Source: JAVJQS01 sp040218815
GTDB lineage: Bacteria; Bacteroidota; Bacteroidia; Flavobacteriales_E; Vicingaceae
DNA: 64,000 nt
Direction: 5' to 3'
Assembly: GCA_040218815.1 (NCBI GenBank)
Contig: JAVJQS010000004.1
Span: 496,001-560,000 of the forward strand
The notes beneath the pieces were generated by a model. The model worked only from the letters and a program-made list of their open reading frames with translations. It ran no database searches and was not told the origin of the DNA. The position numbers and the translations under genes are program-made. This document shows, one piece after another, positions 9,396 to 17,611 of this stretch. Each line of letters opens with the position of its first letter. Position 1 is the stretch's first letter.

Positions 9396-9830
9396 TTACT
9401 TGATTTTGGAAATAGTTTTACCGCTTTGCTTTCCGCTATTATCTCGATCTTCAAGAGCAAGAGCTACAGCTGAATCTAAAAGATGTTTTACTTTGTCGTT
9501 TCGATAATCTTCAATAGTATGAATCGGAATATGACGAATCAGTCTACCTGTTCCTTTCAATAATTGATTAGGATCGTCAAGCAAGGTACCTTTGTTAAAT
9601 CCAAGGTTCAAATGGTCGGTATAAATGGGAATCATACAAAACCCATCACTCATTTTCTCAGAAACGGTATACACAGAAGTGAGGGCATGAGTATGATAAA
9701 GCAATTCATTACAATCCGGAAAAGAAGACAGAACAAAAGCTCTTAAATCAGTGTACAAGTCGATTAATTCTTGTCGCTTGTGTTTAAGGTGTTCTTCAAA
9801 ATGTGGATGAATGTCACTAATTTCTTGCAT
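9396..9830 (-). CDS. DUF1801 (YdhG-like) protein
   Basis: 144 residues matching the DUF1801 pattern. An early segment is near SFPDCNELLYHTHALT. The family's hallmark follows, a beta-rich stretch through YTDHLNLGFNKG, then LLKGTGRLIRHIPI and a C-terminal helix. The fold is related to frataxin-like and iron-chaperone-like proteins; biochemical role is not established. Follows the VOC gene by 5 bp and is probably co-transcribed with it and the AraC regulator. Nothing suggests truncation. Confidence 0.8.
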   Translation of the reverse strand: MQEISDIHPHFEEHLKHKRQELIDLYTDLRAFVLSSFPDCNELLYHTHALTSVYTVSEKMSDGFCMIPIYTDHLNLGFNKGTLLDDPNQLLKGTGRLIRHIPIHTIEDYRNDKVKHLLDSAVALALEDRDNSGKQSGKTISKIK

Positions 9831-9835
9831 GTAAA

Positions 9836-10222
9836 TTACTGTTTAGCTGAATTGTCATATTGAATGGCACAAACAAGGTTATCTTCAGTATCTAAAAACT
9901 TTATCAACCAACCGACATAAGGAATAGCTGTCTTAGGCATTACAATTTTACCCCCATTCTCTGTGATTGATTTTTCAATGCTGTCAATATCGTCTACTTC
10001 AATGGAGCATTCCAAACCGATGACTTTTTCCTTTATTGGAGAATATTTTCTTGACTGTAATGCACCTATGGGCGGAGCATTTTCAGATTCATCGTTTTTG
10101 ATTTGAAGAAAATCTTCTTGTCCGTAATTGTTGTATTTCCACCCAAATAGATTGGAATAAAATGTTTTGGCTCGATCTATATCGTCAATATAAATAGCAA
10201 AATGTGCAAGTCTGTTTTTCAT
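9836..10222 (-). CDS. VOC (glyoxalase/bleomycin-resistance fold) protein
   Basis: 128 residues with both half-modules of the vicinal-oxygen-chelate fold. HFAIYIDDIDRAKTFYSNLFGW opens the first module; the second runs through SIEVDDIDSIEKSI to WLIKFLDTEDN. Candidate metal ligands are the early His, a Glu in LECSIEVDD and a late Asp/Glu, but one set is imperfect, so it may be a binding protein rather than a lyase. Such proteins are common partners of AraC regulators and DUF1801 genes in Bacteroidota. Substrate unknown. Confidence 0.85.
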   Translation of the reverse strand: MKNRLAHFAIYIDDIDRAKTFYSNLFGWKYNNYGQEDFLQIKNDESENAPPIGALQSRKYSPIKEKVIGLECSIEVDDIDSIEKSITENGGKIVMPKTAIPYVGWLIKFLDTEDNLVCAIQYDNSAKQ

Positions 10223-10252
10223 TTGAATAATTCTTTAATTATTAATACTGTA

Positions 10253-11125
10253 TCATATATCTACCGTTCGATACGGTTTATCTGCTCTCCAATCGGCTAA
10301 AATCTCTGTTCTAAACGTGTAAAAATTGGATTTCTCACAAGCAATTACCTTGAGTTCTTTTTCATATTTTTTCATGGCACTCGGAGCAATTCCCAATAGT
10401 TCTTTATAGGATCGATTCATGTGAGAAGCATCCCAAAAGCCAACATCATGTGCAGTCTGACCGAGCTGTTTTCCTTTTAAAATCGGATTTACCGAATGAA
10501 TGACTTTCATCCACAACATGAAACTCTGTATGGATTGACCTACCTCTCTCTTAAATAAAAACCTCAAGCGGCTTTCCGAAAGAAACACATGAGCAGCTAT
10601 ATCTTTAACCTTCAGGATTCCCTTTGATTCTTCAATTAATTTAATGGCCTTGCTGATTCGCTCATCCTTCTTTTGAGGCAATTCAAAATCAATTAGGTGT
10701 TCAATAATTTTTAGGAAGCCTTGAAACAAATTGTCGCAGTCTGTATCAACTAATAGTTTCTTAAAAAAATGAGTACTCATTTTGCCGATATCAGAATCTT
10801 TCAAGCTACAGATATTTCTCTCTTTTAGATATTTGTCACTTAGTCTTTGAGCATATTCACTGTCTTGGTCTAAATAGAGGAACAATTGAATACTCTGATT
10901 ACTGTCCAACTGATGAACGTGAGCCGTTTTAATAATGGCAGAGGAGTAATTGCTCCACTCGCTTGACTCATCCTTTAGCTTAAATTCTTTGTCAATATCA
11001 AAAACCAATTGAAGGGTATTGTGAAAATGGGGGTCTGTATGAAAAGATGTTCCCCAAAACGCAGTTAGTCCGTTCCAAATGTATAAAGCAGAAGTTATGC
11101 CTTCGTTTCCTTTTTGATTCTTCAT
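10253..11125 (-). CDS. AraC-family transcriptional regulator
   Basis: About 290 residues. The N-terminal half is a cupin-like sensor region (GTSFHTDPHFHNTLQLVF, with several His). The C-terminal third is a double helix-turn-helix of AraC type, with DIAAHVFLSESRLRFLFKREVG as the first and AHDVGFWDASHMNRSYKELLG as the second. The frame is open to 11167, but a promoter (TAGCTTTG, minus strand) lies inside that extension, so I start at the ATG at 11123-11125. It begins a leftward set with the VOC and DUF1801 genes and probably controls them. Confidence 0.85.
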   Translation of the reverse strand: MKNQKGNEGITSALYIWNGLTAFWGTSFHTDPHFHNTLQLVFDIDKEFKLKDESSEWSNYSSAIIKTAHVHQLDSNQSIQLFLYLDQDSEYAQRLSDKYLKERNICSLKDSDIGKMSTHFFKKLLVDTDCDNLFQGFLKIIEHLIDFELPQKKDERISKAIKLIEESKGILKVKDIAAHVFLSESRLRFLFKREVGQSIQSFMLWMKVIHSVNPILKGKQLGQTAHDVGFWDASHMNRSYKELLGIAPSAMKKYEKELKVIACEKSNFYTFRTEILADWRADKPYRTVDI

Positions 11126-11149
11126 TTCTAGTAATGGTAAACTATGAAA

Positions 11150-11178
11150 CAAAGCTAAACATATCAAAAGCTCTGCAA
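11150..11178 (-). promoter_or_regulatory. Bacteroidota promoter for the AraC/VOC/DUF1801 genes
   Basis: On the minus strand TAGCTTTG (11150-11157) matches the TAnnTTTG -7 element, with TTG 18 bp upstream (11176-11178). Transcription would start about 15-20 bp before the chosen AraC ATG, which supports the shorter gene start. Confidence 0.5.
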
Positions 11179-11360
11179 TTGTAAAATCTGACTGTAATAT
11201 TTAATATAATGTGTTATGAAAAATCAATCTCCAAGAACAAGATATTTACGCTAATCTTAACGTTAAAACTTCACTAATTACTCAATTACCTCTATTACCT
11301 TACGAACCACAACATCTTATCTCCGAAGTATGAGTTTCTTATCTCTTTCTCTAGTTTGTA

Positions 11361-11651
11361 TTATTCATTTATTACTTGAAGCGACATATCACATTTAGAA
11401 CAATGATCTCCTTCTTTTCCTTTTATTTCAGGATGCATTGAACAAGCATGTGTCATCTCATCCGAGGCTTCTTGATGCATTTCATCATGATGGTGCTCCT
11501 CTTCATTTTTCATCTGTTCATGTTCTTCTCCTTCGGCATGTTCATGGCTTTCTTCTTGATGTTGTTTTTCTCCACCGCAGGAAGTGAATGTTATTGAAGT
11601 TGCAAATAAAAAGGCTGCAACAGTTGTCATTTTCAAAATTGGTTTTTTCAT
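11361..11651 (-). CDS. Heavy-metal-binding-domain (HMBD) lipoprotein
   Basis: 96 residues. A signal peptide with lipobox ends in ...TFTSC, so it is a lipoprotein. A His/Glu-rich linker follows. The C-terminal domain has HACSMHPEIKG...CSKCDMSL, the 'MHP...C..C.M' heavy-metal-binding motif also found at the start of CusB-type adaptors (one is at 38742-40511 here). It likely binds Cu or Zn in the periplasm. It is the last gene of the long leftward run and follows the CopB ATPase by 23 bp, consistent with accepting or buffering metal exported by that pump. Confidence 0.85.
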   Translation of the reverse strand: MKKPILKMTTVAAFLFATSITFTSCGGEKQHQEESHEHAEGEEHEQMKNEEEHHHDEMHQEASDEMTHACSMHPEIKGKEGDHCSKCDMSLQVINE

Positions 11652-11674
11652 AATATTTAAATTTAATTAAGTTT

Positions 11675-13756
11675 CTAATTTTTAATTTGCTTTTTTAGCA
11701 GTTGTGCATTTAAGGCGACAATTACGGTACTCAAACTCATGAATACTGCTCCTATTGCGGGTCCTAATACAAAGCCTGAGGAATATAACACTCCTGCAGC
11801 TAATGGAATAGCAATTATATTGTAGCCAGTAGCCCAAACAAGGTTTTGAATCATTTTTCGGTAAGTTGCCTTTCCGAATAGAATCAGGTTGGCAATATCT
11901 TGTGGGTTACTGTTTACCAAGATGATATCAGCTGTTTCCGCAGCTACATCTGTTCCTGACCCAACAGCAATTCCAACATTTGCCTGTGCTAAAGCAGGTG
12001 CATCATTTACTCCATCTCCGGTCATGGCCACAAATTCGTTTTCGCTTTGAAGTTTTTCTACGATTTCTACTTTTTGGTGTGGCAATACCTCAGCAAAATA
12101 ACCATCCAACCCAAGTTTGTCACTCACAGCTTTTGCCGTTTTTTCATTGTCGCCGGTGGCCATTAATACTTTTATATTATTCTTTTTAAATACCTTAATT
12201 GCGGCTGCAGATTCAGGTCTAATTTCATCAGCTAAGGCAATATAACCTGCCAATACACTATCTACCAAAACAAAAACTACTGTTTCAGCAGCATCGCTGT
12301 AGGCATCTTTTGGAATAGTTATTTTTTCATCTCTCAGAAAGCCTGGACTAACTACCTTTATTTTTTTCCCTTCTACATCAGCTTCTACTCCTCTACCCGT
12401 AATGGCATTGAAATTTTCAAGCTTGGGAATAGTGATCTTATTCTCTTTTACTTTTTTTACAATTCCCACAGCAATTGGATGTTCAGAACTTTGCTCCAAT
12501 GAACTTGCGAGTCTTAAAACCTCTTCAGAACTATATTTTTCATTTACCGATTCAATTCGTGTAACTCCAAAATCGCCTTTTGTTAACGTACCTGTTTTGT
12601 CAAATAACAGAACAGAAATCTTTCGAGACTCTTCAAAAGCGGTTCTATTTCGAATTAACAATCCATTTTGAGCCGAAACAGCAGTTGAGATTGCTACAAC
12701 TAATGGAATTGCAAGCCCTAATGCATGAGGGCAAGCGATAACCATTACCGTTACCATTCGTTCCAAAGCATAAACAAAAGAAAAGCCGAGGATCAACCAA
12801 ACAGCAAGTGTGCCGAAACCAATAGCAAGAGCAACGTAAGTCAACCACTTAGCAGCACGATCAGAAAGATTTTGCATTTTGGACTTTGTCCGCTGTGCTT
12901 CATCAACCATCTTAATTACTTTATTTAAATAGCTGTCCTGTCCAGTATGTTCTACTTTTACCTTCAGCGTGCTGTTGCCATTGATAGAACCCCCAATAAC
13001 CTTATCGTGTATTTCCTTTTTTACCGGTTTAGATTCGCCTGTAAGCATGGACTCATTCAAATAACTTGAACCTTCTTCAATAATTCCATCTGCAGGAACT
13101 TTTTCTCCGGGTTTGATAAGAATGAGATCTCCTTGAAGCAAGTCTTCTAACTTTACTTCTTCAATTTTGTCTCCAACTACTTTGTGGGCTTCGGCAGGCA
13201 ACATGCTTACTAATAACTGAAGTGCTTTTGAAGCACCTAAAACCGATTTCATTTCCAACCAATGCCCCAATAGCATAATCACAATTAGAGTGCTTAACTC
13301 CCAAAAGAAGTCCTCTCCTTCTAAGCCAAAAACAGTAGCCGAACTATAGAAATAGGCAACACTAATAGCCATGGATATGAGTGTCATCATACCGGGTCCT
13401 TTTGACTTTATTTCCTTATAAAATCCTTTCAGGAAAGGCCACCCTCCCCAAAAGTAAATGAAGGAAGAAAGTGCAAAAAGTATATAAGGATTTCCGGGAA
13501 GTAAAAAGTCATAACCAAGAAATTCTTGGATCATTGGCGAAAGAAACAAGATCGGAATTGTAATGACCAAAGAGACCCAAAATCGTTTCTTAAAATCCTC
13601 TACCATCATTTTATGATGATCGTGGCCCATTTGTCCGTGTTCCGGATTGTGACCGGAATGGTCTTCATTTTTATGTTTCATTCCTGCCGTGCCGGCAGGC
13701 AGGTTAGAATGATCTTCCTTACTGTGGTTCATCTGTTCGTGTGCATGCTTGTCCAT
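11675..13756 (-). CDS. copB: CopB-type copper-translocating P-type ATPase
   Basis: 693 residues. The N-terminal 50 residues are His/Met-rich with no CxxC domain, as in P1B-3 ATPases. The transmembrane metal motif is C342-P343-H344, which distinguishes CopB from CopA (CPC). The phosphorylation site is D386-K-T-G-T; TGES and GDGVNDAPAL are present; the final helices are complete. It exports copper (probably Cu(II) or Cu(I)) from the cytoplasm. It overlaps nothing and follows the PPK2 gene by 4 bp. A GC-rich palindrome is inserted in frame in the His-rich N-terminus (13683-13703). Full length for the family. Confidence 0.93.
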   Translation of the reverse strand: MDKHAHEQMNHSKEDHSNLPAGTAGMKHKNEDHSGHNPEHGQMGHDHHKMMVEDFKKRFWVSLVITIPILFLSPMIQEFLGYDFLLPGNPYILFALSSFIYFWGGWPFLKGFYKEIKSKGPGMMTLISMAISVAYFYSSATVFGLEGEDFFWELSTLIVIMLLGHWLEMKSVLGASKALQLLVSMLPAEAHKVVGDKIEEVKLEDLLQGDLILIKPGEKVPADGIIEEGSSYLNESMLTGESKPVKKEIHDKVIGGSINGNSTLKVKVEHTGQDSYLNKVIKMVDEAQRTKSKMQNLSDRAAKWLTYVALAIGFGTLAVWLILGFSFVYALERMVTVMVIACPHALGLAIPLVVAISTAVSAQNGLLIRNRTAFEESRKISVLLFDKTGTLTKGDFGVTRIESVNEKYSSEEVLRLASSLEQSSEHPIAVGIVKKVKENKITIPKLENFNAITGRGVEADVEGKKIKVVSPGFLRDEKITIPKDAYSDAAETVVFVLVDSVLAGYIALADEIRPESAAAIKVFKKNNIKVLMATGDNEKTAKAVSDKLGLDGYFAEVLPHQKVEIVEKLQSENEFVAMTGDGVNDAPALAQANVGIAVGSGTDVAAETADIILVNSNPQDIANLILFGKATYRKMIQNLVWATGYNIIAIPLAAGVLYSSGFVLGPAIGAVFMSLSTVIVALNAQLLKKQIKN
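13683..13703. repeat. GC-rich palindromic element within copB
   Basis: CCTGCC (13683-13688) and GGCAGG (13698-13703) flank an inner palindrome TGCCGGCA. The 21 bp are almost all G/C in an AT-rich gene. They encode NLPAGTAG in frame within the disordered His-rich N-terminus. This looks like a dispersed REP-like palindrome that has inserted into a tolerant coding region. I saw no second full copy in the window. Confidence 0.55.
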
Positions 13757-13760
13757 AGCT

Positions 13761-14501
13761 TTATGATTTATTAGGTTGAGGGTATGTTAAGTTTAATTTT
13801 TCTAAATATTCGATCAAGGTTTTCGCAACTTTGTAGTTTCTATACCATTTCTTATCTGATGGTATTACATTCCAAGAAATATGGGTGCAATCTGAAAGGA
13901 TTCGATCGTATATTTTTTCATAATCGTTCCATTTTTTTGCTGCCATTTTATCTTCTACATCGTATTTCCAGCGTTTATGAGGTTCAGTTAGTCTTTCATT
14001 TATTCTTTCTGCTTGCTCTTCTTTTGAGATATGAAGAAAGAATTTAATAAGATGAATACCATTCTTAGAAAGATGATCTTCTAAGTGATTAATAAGTGTG
14101 TACCGATGATTTACTTTTTCTTCCTCAATGTTATTACTCACTGTGGGAACAAGAATATCTTCATAATAAGAACGATTAAATACTTGTATCATACTTTTTG
14201 CAGGAATATGAGGATAAACCCGCCATAAAAAATCATGCTTTTGTTCTTCTTCAGTAGGTTTTTTGAACGATTTTACCTGAAGTCCCATTGGATTTATACA
14301 ACTCATCACATGCCTTATTGTACCATCTTTGCCAGAGGTGTCCATTCCTTGTAGAATTATCAGCAATCCAAAACGTCCATCGGCATAAAACTTATTTTGC
14401 AATTCAAATAATTGTTTATGAAAAACAGTAAGTTGCTCCTTACATTCTTTTTTCGTCAAGCCTTTTGGTGGCTTAGTTGATATTTCAGTTAATTTTTCCA
14501 T
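13761..14501 (-). CDS. ppk2: Polyphosphate kinase 2 family phosphotransferase
   Basis: 246 residues. Walker A is G52-M-D-T-S-G-K-D-G60. FNRSYYEDIL (about 110-118) and the later R...L..P.KRWKY segment are the PPK2 lid and Walker-B region. PPK2 enzymes move phosphate between polyphosphate and nucleotides (ADP/GDP or AMP, depending on class); the single-domain length fits class I or III. Cytoplasmic. Next to a PRPP synthase and an AMP-phosphorylase-like gene, which suggests a role in nucleotide charging or energy recovery under stress. Class cannot be assigned by eye. Confidence 0.9.
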   Translation of the reverse strand: MEKLTEISTKPPKGLTKKECKEQLTVFHKQLFELQNKFYADGRFGLLIILQGMDTSGKDGTIRHVMSCINPMGLQVKSFKKPTEEEQKHDFLWRVYPHIPAKSMIQVFNRSYYEDILVPTVSNNIEEEKVNHRYTLINHLEDHLSKNGIHLIKFFLHISKEEQAERINERLTEPHKRWKYDVEDKMAAKKWNDYEKIYDRILSDCTHISWNVIPSDKKWYRNYKVAKTLIEYLEKLNLTYPQPNKS

Positions 14502-14504
14502 AGC

Positions 14505-15182
14505 TTATTGTTTCCGTTTAACCGTAAAATATTCTCCTGATGGCTCTTTAAATACTTGCTTTAACACTCCCTTATTTGGATGAATTTGTTCTTTGACTGC
14601 ATAGCTTATTGTATTAACATTCAATCCAAAAAGAAAAGACTTTATTGTTATTCTTGATATTAAATCGTAAACATTGGATGTGGGGTCGTAAGCCACAACT
14701 TTACGATTAGCTATTGTTCCTTTACTGTTAGTCCCGAAAAAACCTAGAGCACCCCCTTCAATTGAAACAGTAAACGCAATGTCATCAAATGTTAGGTCAA
14801 CTTTCATTGGATTAGGGTACAGTTCAAATTCACTGTTTAATTGAACCTTAACTGTTTTGACGCTACTAAAAGCTGCAAAGGGAAATATATTCATCAATAT
14901 TTTTTCTTCGTTTGGGTTACAAGTGTATTTGGTTTCTGAACTATCTTCAATATTTCCGTTTTTACCGTAATTATAAACCTTCACATTTACAGTCAACTGA
15001 TCTTGTAACCTATTTAGTTTACCCACCTTCAATAGATCTTTACTTATGACCTTTCCCGCTTTATCAAAGCTTTTTCTTAGGTAGGTATTTCCTTCAATTT
15101 GAAGAATCAACATTTCTTTGCTATCTTGGGCAAATATTAATGTGCTAAAAAAGAAAAAGAAGATAAAACCTGCTAATTTCAT
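14505..15182 (-). CDS. Exported hypothetical protein (225 aa)
   Basis: A signal peptide with a run of Phe ending at IFAQ, then a beta-rich soluble domain (LQIEGNTYLRKSFDKAG..., VDLTFDDIAFTVSIEGGALG). I do not recognise the family. The organisation recalls DUF3108/TapB-like periplasmic proteins, but that is a loose resemblance. Its ATG overlaps the PRPP synthase stop by 4 bp (ATGA), so the two are translationally coupled, and PPK2 follows after 3 bp. A periplasmic or outer-membrane-associated role is inferred from the signal peptide only. Confidence 0.7.
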   Translation of the reverse strand: MKLAGFIFFFFFSTLIFAQDSKEMLILQIEGNTYLRKSFDKAGKVISKDLLKVGKLNRLQDQLTVNVKVYNYGKNGNIEDSSETKYTCNPNEEKILMNIFPFAAFSSVKTVKVQLNSEFELYPNPMKVDLTFDDIAFTVSIEGGALGFFGTNSKGTIANRKVVAYDPTSNVYDLISRITIKSFLFGLNVNTISYAVKEQIHPNKGVLKQVFKEPSGEYFTVKRKQ

Positions 15183-16072
15183 ATATGGTGCATTAGTTTT
15201 TTTACTTCAACGGCAATAGTTTTACTCAGATCAATCTCATTCGTAGGATGTGGAATAGTATTGCATGTTATTATCTTTTCCACCCCTGAATCCAACAAAT
15301 CTTGATAAGCATTCCCAGAAAAAACCGCATGGATTCCAATACAAATTGGTGCTTTCATTCCCGCCTTTTTCAAATGTTGTACAGTTTCAATCATGGTTCT
15401 TGCCGTAGATATAATATCATCTACCAATACCGGTGTAGCATCCTTGTATTTCTCTACATCAGGAACAGAAACTTCTACATCATGGTCACCGTGTCGGATT
15501 TTTTTAAGCACGGTAAATGGTGCCCCTGCAGTTTTTGCCACTTCAGAAACCCATTGCTCGCTTTCACTATCAGGACCTATCAATACGGGGTTCGCTATAT
15601 TCTCTTTAATCCATTTTGCAACATCATCCGCAGCATGTATAACAGTATTTGGGATGTGATATACTTCTCCAAGCGAACTAATTCTATGTAAATGAGGATC
15701 TATAGTAGTAAGGCTATCCGCAAATCCTGATATGAGCTTTCCGAAGTATTTTGCAGTAATTCCTTCTCCTTCATGAAAAACCTTGTCTTGCCGCATGTAG
15801 GCCAGATAAGGGGCTACCAAGCAGGTACACATTGCTCCCAATGACTTTGCCGTATTAATCAAAAAATAGAGCGGTAAAAGTTTTGCATCAGGTTCGTGAA
15901 GAGTAGCAACGATCACTACACATTTGTCTTTTACATCTGATAGAATTTGAGTGTAAGTCTCGCCGTCAGGGAATTTTCTCAAATTAGTCTTTCCGATTTC
16001 GGCATCTAAATGTGATGCTAACTTTTGAGTTAATTTTTCATTGCCTTCTAAAGCAAACAGTATCATCTTCAT
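15179..16072 (-). CDS. prs: Ribose-phosphate pyrophosphokinase (PRPP synthase)
   Basis: 297 residues. The N-terminal half has the conserved KFPDGETY segment; a LAPYLAYMRQDKVFHEGE stretch is the catalytic flexible region; VLVDDIISTARTM is the PRPP-binding loop. It makes PRPP from ribose-5-phosphate and ATP, and can run in reverse to give ATP from PRPP and AMP. The sequence is shorter and more divergent than the housekeeping form (about 310-320 residues), closer to archaeal/class III types. It sits between an AMP-phosphorylase-like gene (9 bp upstream) and PPK2, so it is probably a second, stress-linked copy rather than the main enzyme. Confidence 0.9.
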   Translation of the reverse strand: MKMILFALEGNEKLTQKLASHLDAEIGKTNLRKFPDGETYTQILSDVKDKCVVIVATLHEPDAKLLPLYFLINTAKSLGAMCTCLVAPYLAYMRQDKVFHEGEGITAKYFGKLISGFADSLTTIDPHLHRISSLGEVYHIPNTVIHAADDVAKWIKENIANPVLIGPDSESEQWVSEVAKTAGAPFTVLKKIRHGDHDVEVSVPDVEKYKDATPVLVDDIISTARTMIETVQHLKKAGMKAPICIGIHAVFSGNAYQDLLDSGVEKIITCNTIPHPTNEIDLSKTIAVEVKKLMHHI

Positions 16073-16081
16073 TTTATTTTT

Positions 16082-17611
16082 TTAGTTAATTGTCAATATA
16101 TTATCATGTCTTTTATGGTACTCTAAGGCATAATCCAATTCTCCTTTTGATTCCGCATAAATGGTGTAGAGTAGCTGTTCTTTTTTGATTTGATCTCCTA
16201 AGCGTGCTTTTAGCAATATACCTGCGGATGGAGATTGTGGAGCCCCTGAAAGCTTAGCGAGTTTAGCAAGTTTCCGATTATCAATCGCTTTTAGTGTTCC
16301 TGACTTCTCTGCTTTTATTTCATGTTTATAAAGGGCTAATTCAGGCTTAACGAACCTTCCTTGAGCTTTACAAATTGCTTTGAATTTCTCCATAGCTTTA
16401 CCTGATTCCAATAATTGTCTTGCCACTTCAATGCCTTTACCTAACTCAATCTCTCCTGAAAGTTCCAACAATTCTCCTGCTAAAAACAAGGCTCTATTTT
16501 TAAGGTCTTGCGGAGCAGATTCTTTATTTTCCAGAACACTTAGAATATCAAAAGCTTCCAAAGCAGGGCCAATTCCTTCTCCAACCGGCTGATTACCATC
16601 GGTTATTACCACTTTAACCTTTAAACCAACAGCATCGCCAACTTTCTCCATGTGTTTTTTTAGCTTTTCAGCCATTTCTAAATTTCTCACTTTGGCAGTA
16701 GGTCCAACAGGAATATCAATCACAACATGGGTTGATCCTGCTGCTGCTTTTTTAGAAAGCACAGAAGCAATTAATTGTCCTTCACTATCAATATCTAATG
16801 CCTTTTCAATCTTAATTAGTACATCATCAGCAGGGCTCAATTGTGCAGTTCCACCCCACACAAAGCATCCACCTTCTTGCAATACGACTTGCTGAATTTC
16901 TGTAGAAGATAAATTTACATTGGTAATAACCTCCATGGTGTCCGCAGTTCCGGCAGGAGAGGTAATTGCCCTTGAAGAAGTTTTTGGCATTGTAAGCCCA
17001 TGAGCGGCAACGATAGCAACTACAATTGGCGTTGTTCTATTTCCGGGAAGTCCTCCGATACAGTGTTTATCCACTATAATTTTTTTGTCCCATTTCAATT
17101 GCTTTCCTGAAGCGATCATTGCTTTTGTCAGATCAGCTATTTCATATATATCCATTCTGTCTCCTGCACAGGCAGTTATAAAAGCAGAAAGATGAATATT
17201 GGAATAATCTCCCTTGCTAATTGAACTAATGATACTACTGTAAGCATCGTAATTCAGCTTGTGGTTATAGATCTTTGCTCTTACATGGCTCAATGACTCA
17301 ATAGGCTCTAAATGACTGACACAAATGATGTCATTTTCTAATACATTTAATTTCTTAGCTGCGGCATCTGAAAGCCCAATTTCATCGATTGAAAGAAAAG
17401 CCGAGTTGATCACATTAAGACTTGCTACAATTGAGTGAGTTTTATTGAATACACGAATCCGTGTAAGTGCTTCAAATCCTTCTGAGCTGCATACATGACA
17501 GTCTTTATTCATATAAACCACATTCTCATTCTGTGTATGAATTCCAAGGCATTTATATCTCAATTCGCTTAAATGCTGAGTTGTATCTCTTTCCATATTT
17601 ATTCTTTGCAA
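16082..17611 (-). CDS. AMP phosphorylase / thymidine-phosphorylase-family enzyme
   Basis: 509 residues. An N-terminal extension of about 90 residues precedes the phosphorylase core, as in archaeal AMP phosphorylases. The phosphate-binding region reads KHCIGGLPGNRTTP, unlike the KHSTGGVGD form of true thymidine phosphorylases. SSRAITSPAGTADTMEV and the C-terminal KAEKSG...LAKLSGAPQSP domain are complete. Expected reaction: NMP + phosphate to base + ribose-1,5-bisphosphate. It lies directly against the MBL ribonuclease gene (no gap) and 9 bp before PRPP synthase. No ribose-1,5-bisphosphate isomerase or RuBisCO is visible in the window. Substrate preference is inferred. Confidence 0.85.
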   Translation of the reverse strand: MQRINMERDTTQHLSELRYKCLGIHTQNENVVYMNKDCHVCSSEGFEALTRIRVFNKTHSIVASLNVINSAFLSIDEIGLSDAAAKKLNVLENDIICVSHLEPIESLSHVRAKIYNHKLNYDAYSSIISSISKGDYSNIHLSAFITACAGDRMDIYEIADLTKAMIASGKQLKWDKKIIVDKHCIGGLPGNRTTPIVVAIVAAHGLTMPKTSSRAITSPAGTADTMEVITNVNLSSTEIQQVVLQEGGCFVWGGTAQLSPADDVLIKIEKALDIDSEGQLIASVLSKKAAAGSTHVVIDIPVGPTAKVRNLEMAEKLKKHMEKVGDAVGLKVKVVITDGNQPVGEGIGPALEAFDILSVLENKESAPQDLKNRALFLAGELLELSGEIELGKGIEVARQLLESGKAMEKFKAICKAQGRFVKPELALYKHEIKAEKSGTLKAIDNRKLAKLAKLSGAPQSPSAGILLKARLGDQIKKEQLLYTIYAESKGELDYALEYHKRHDNILTIN

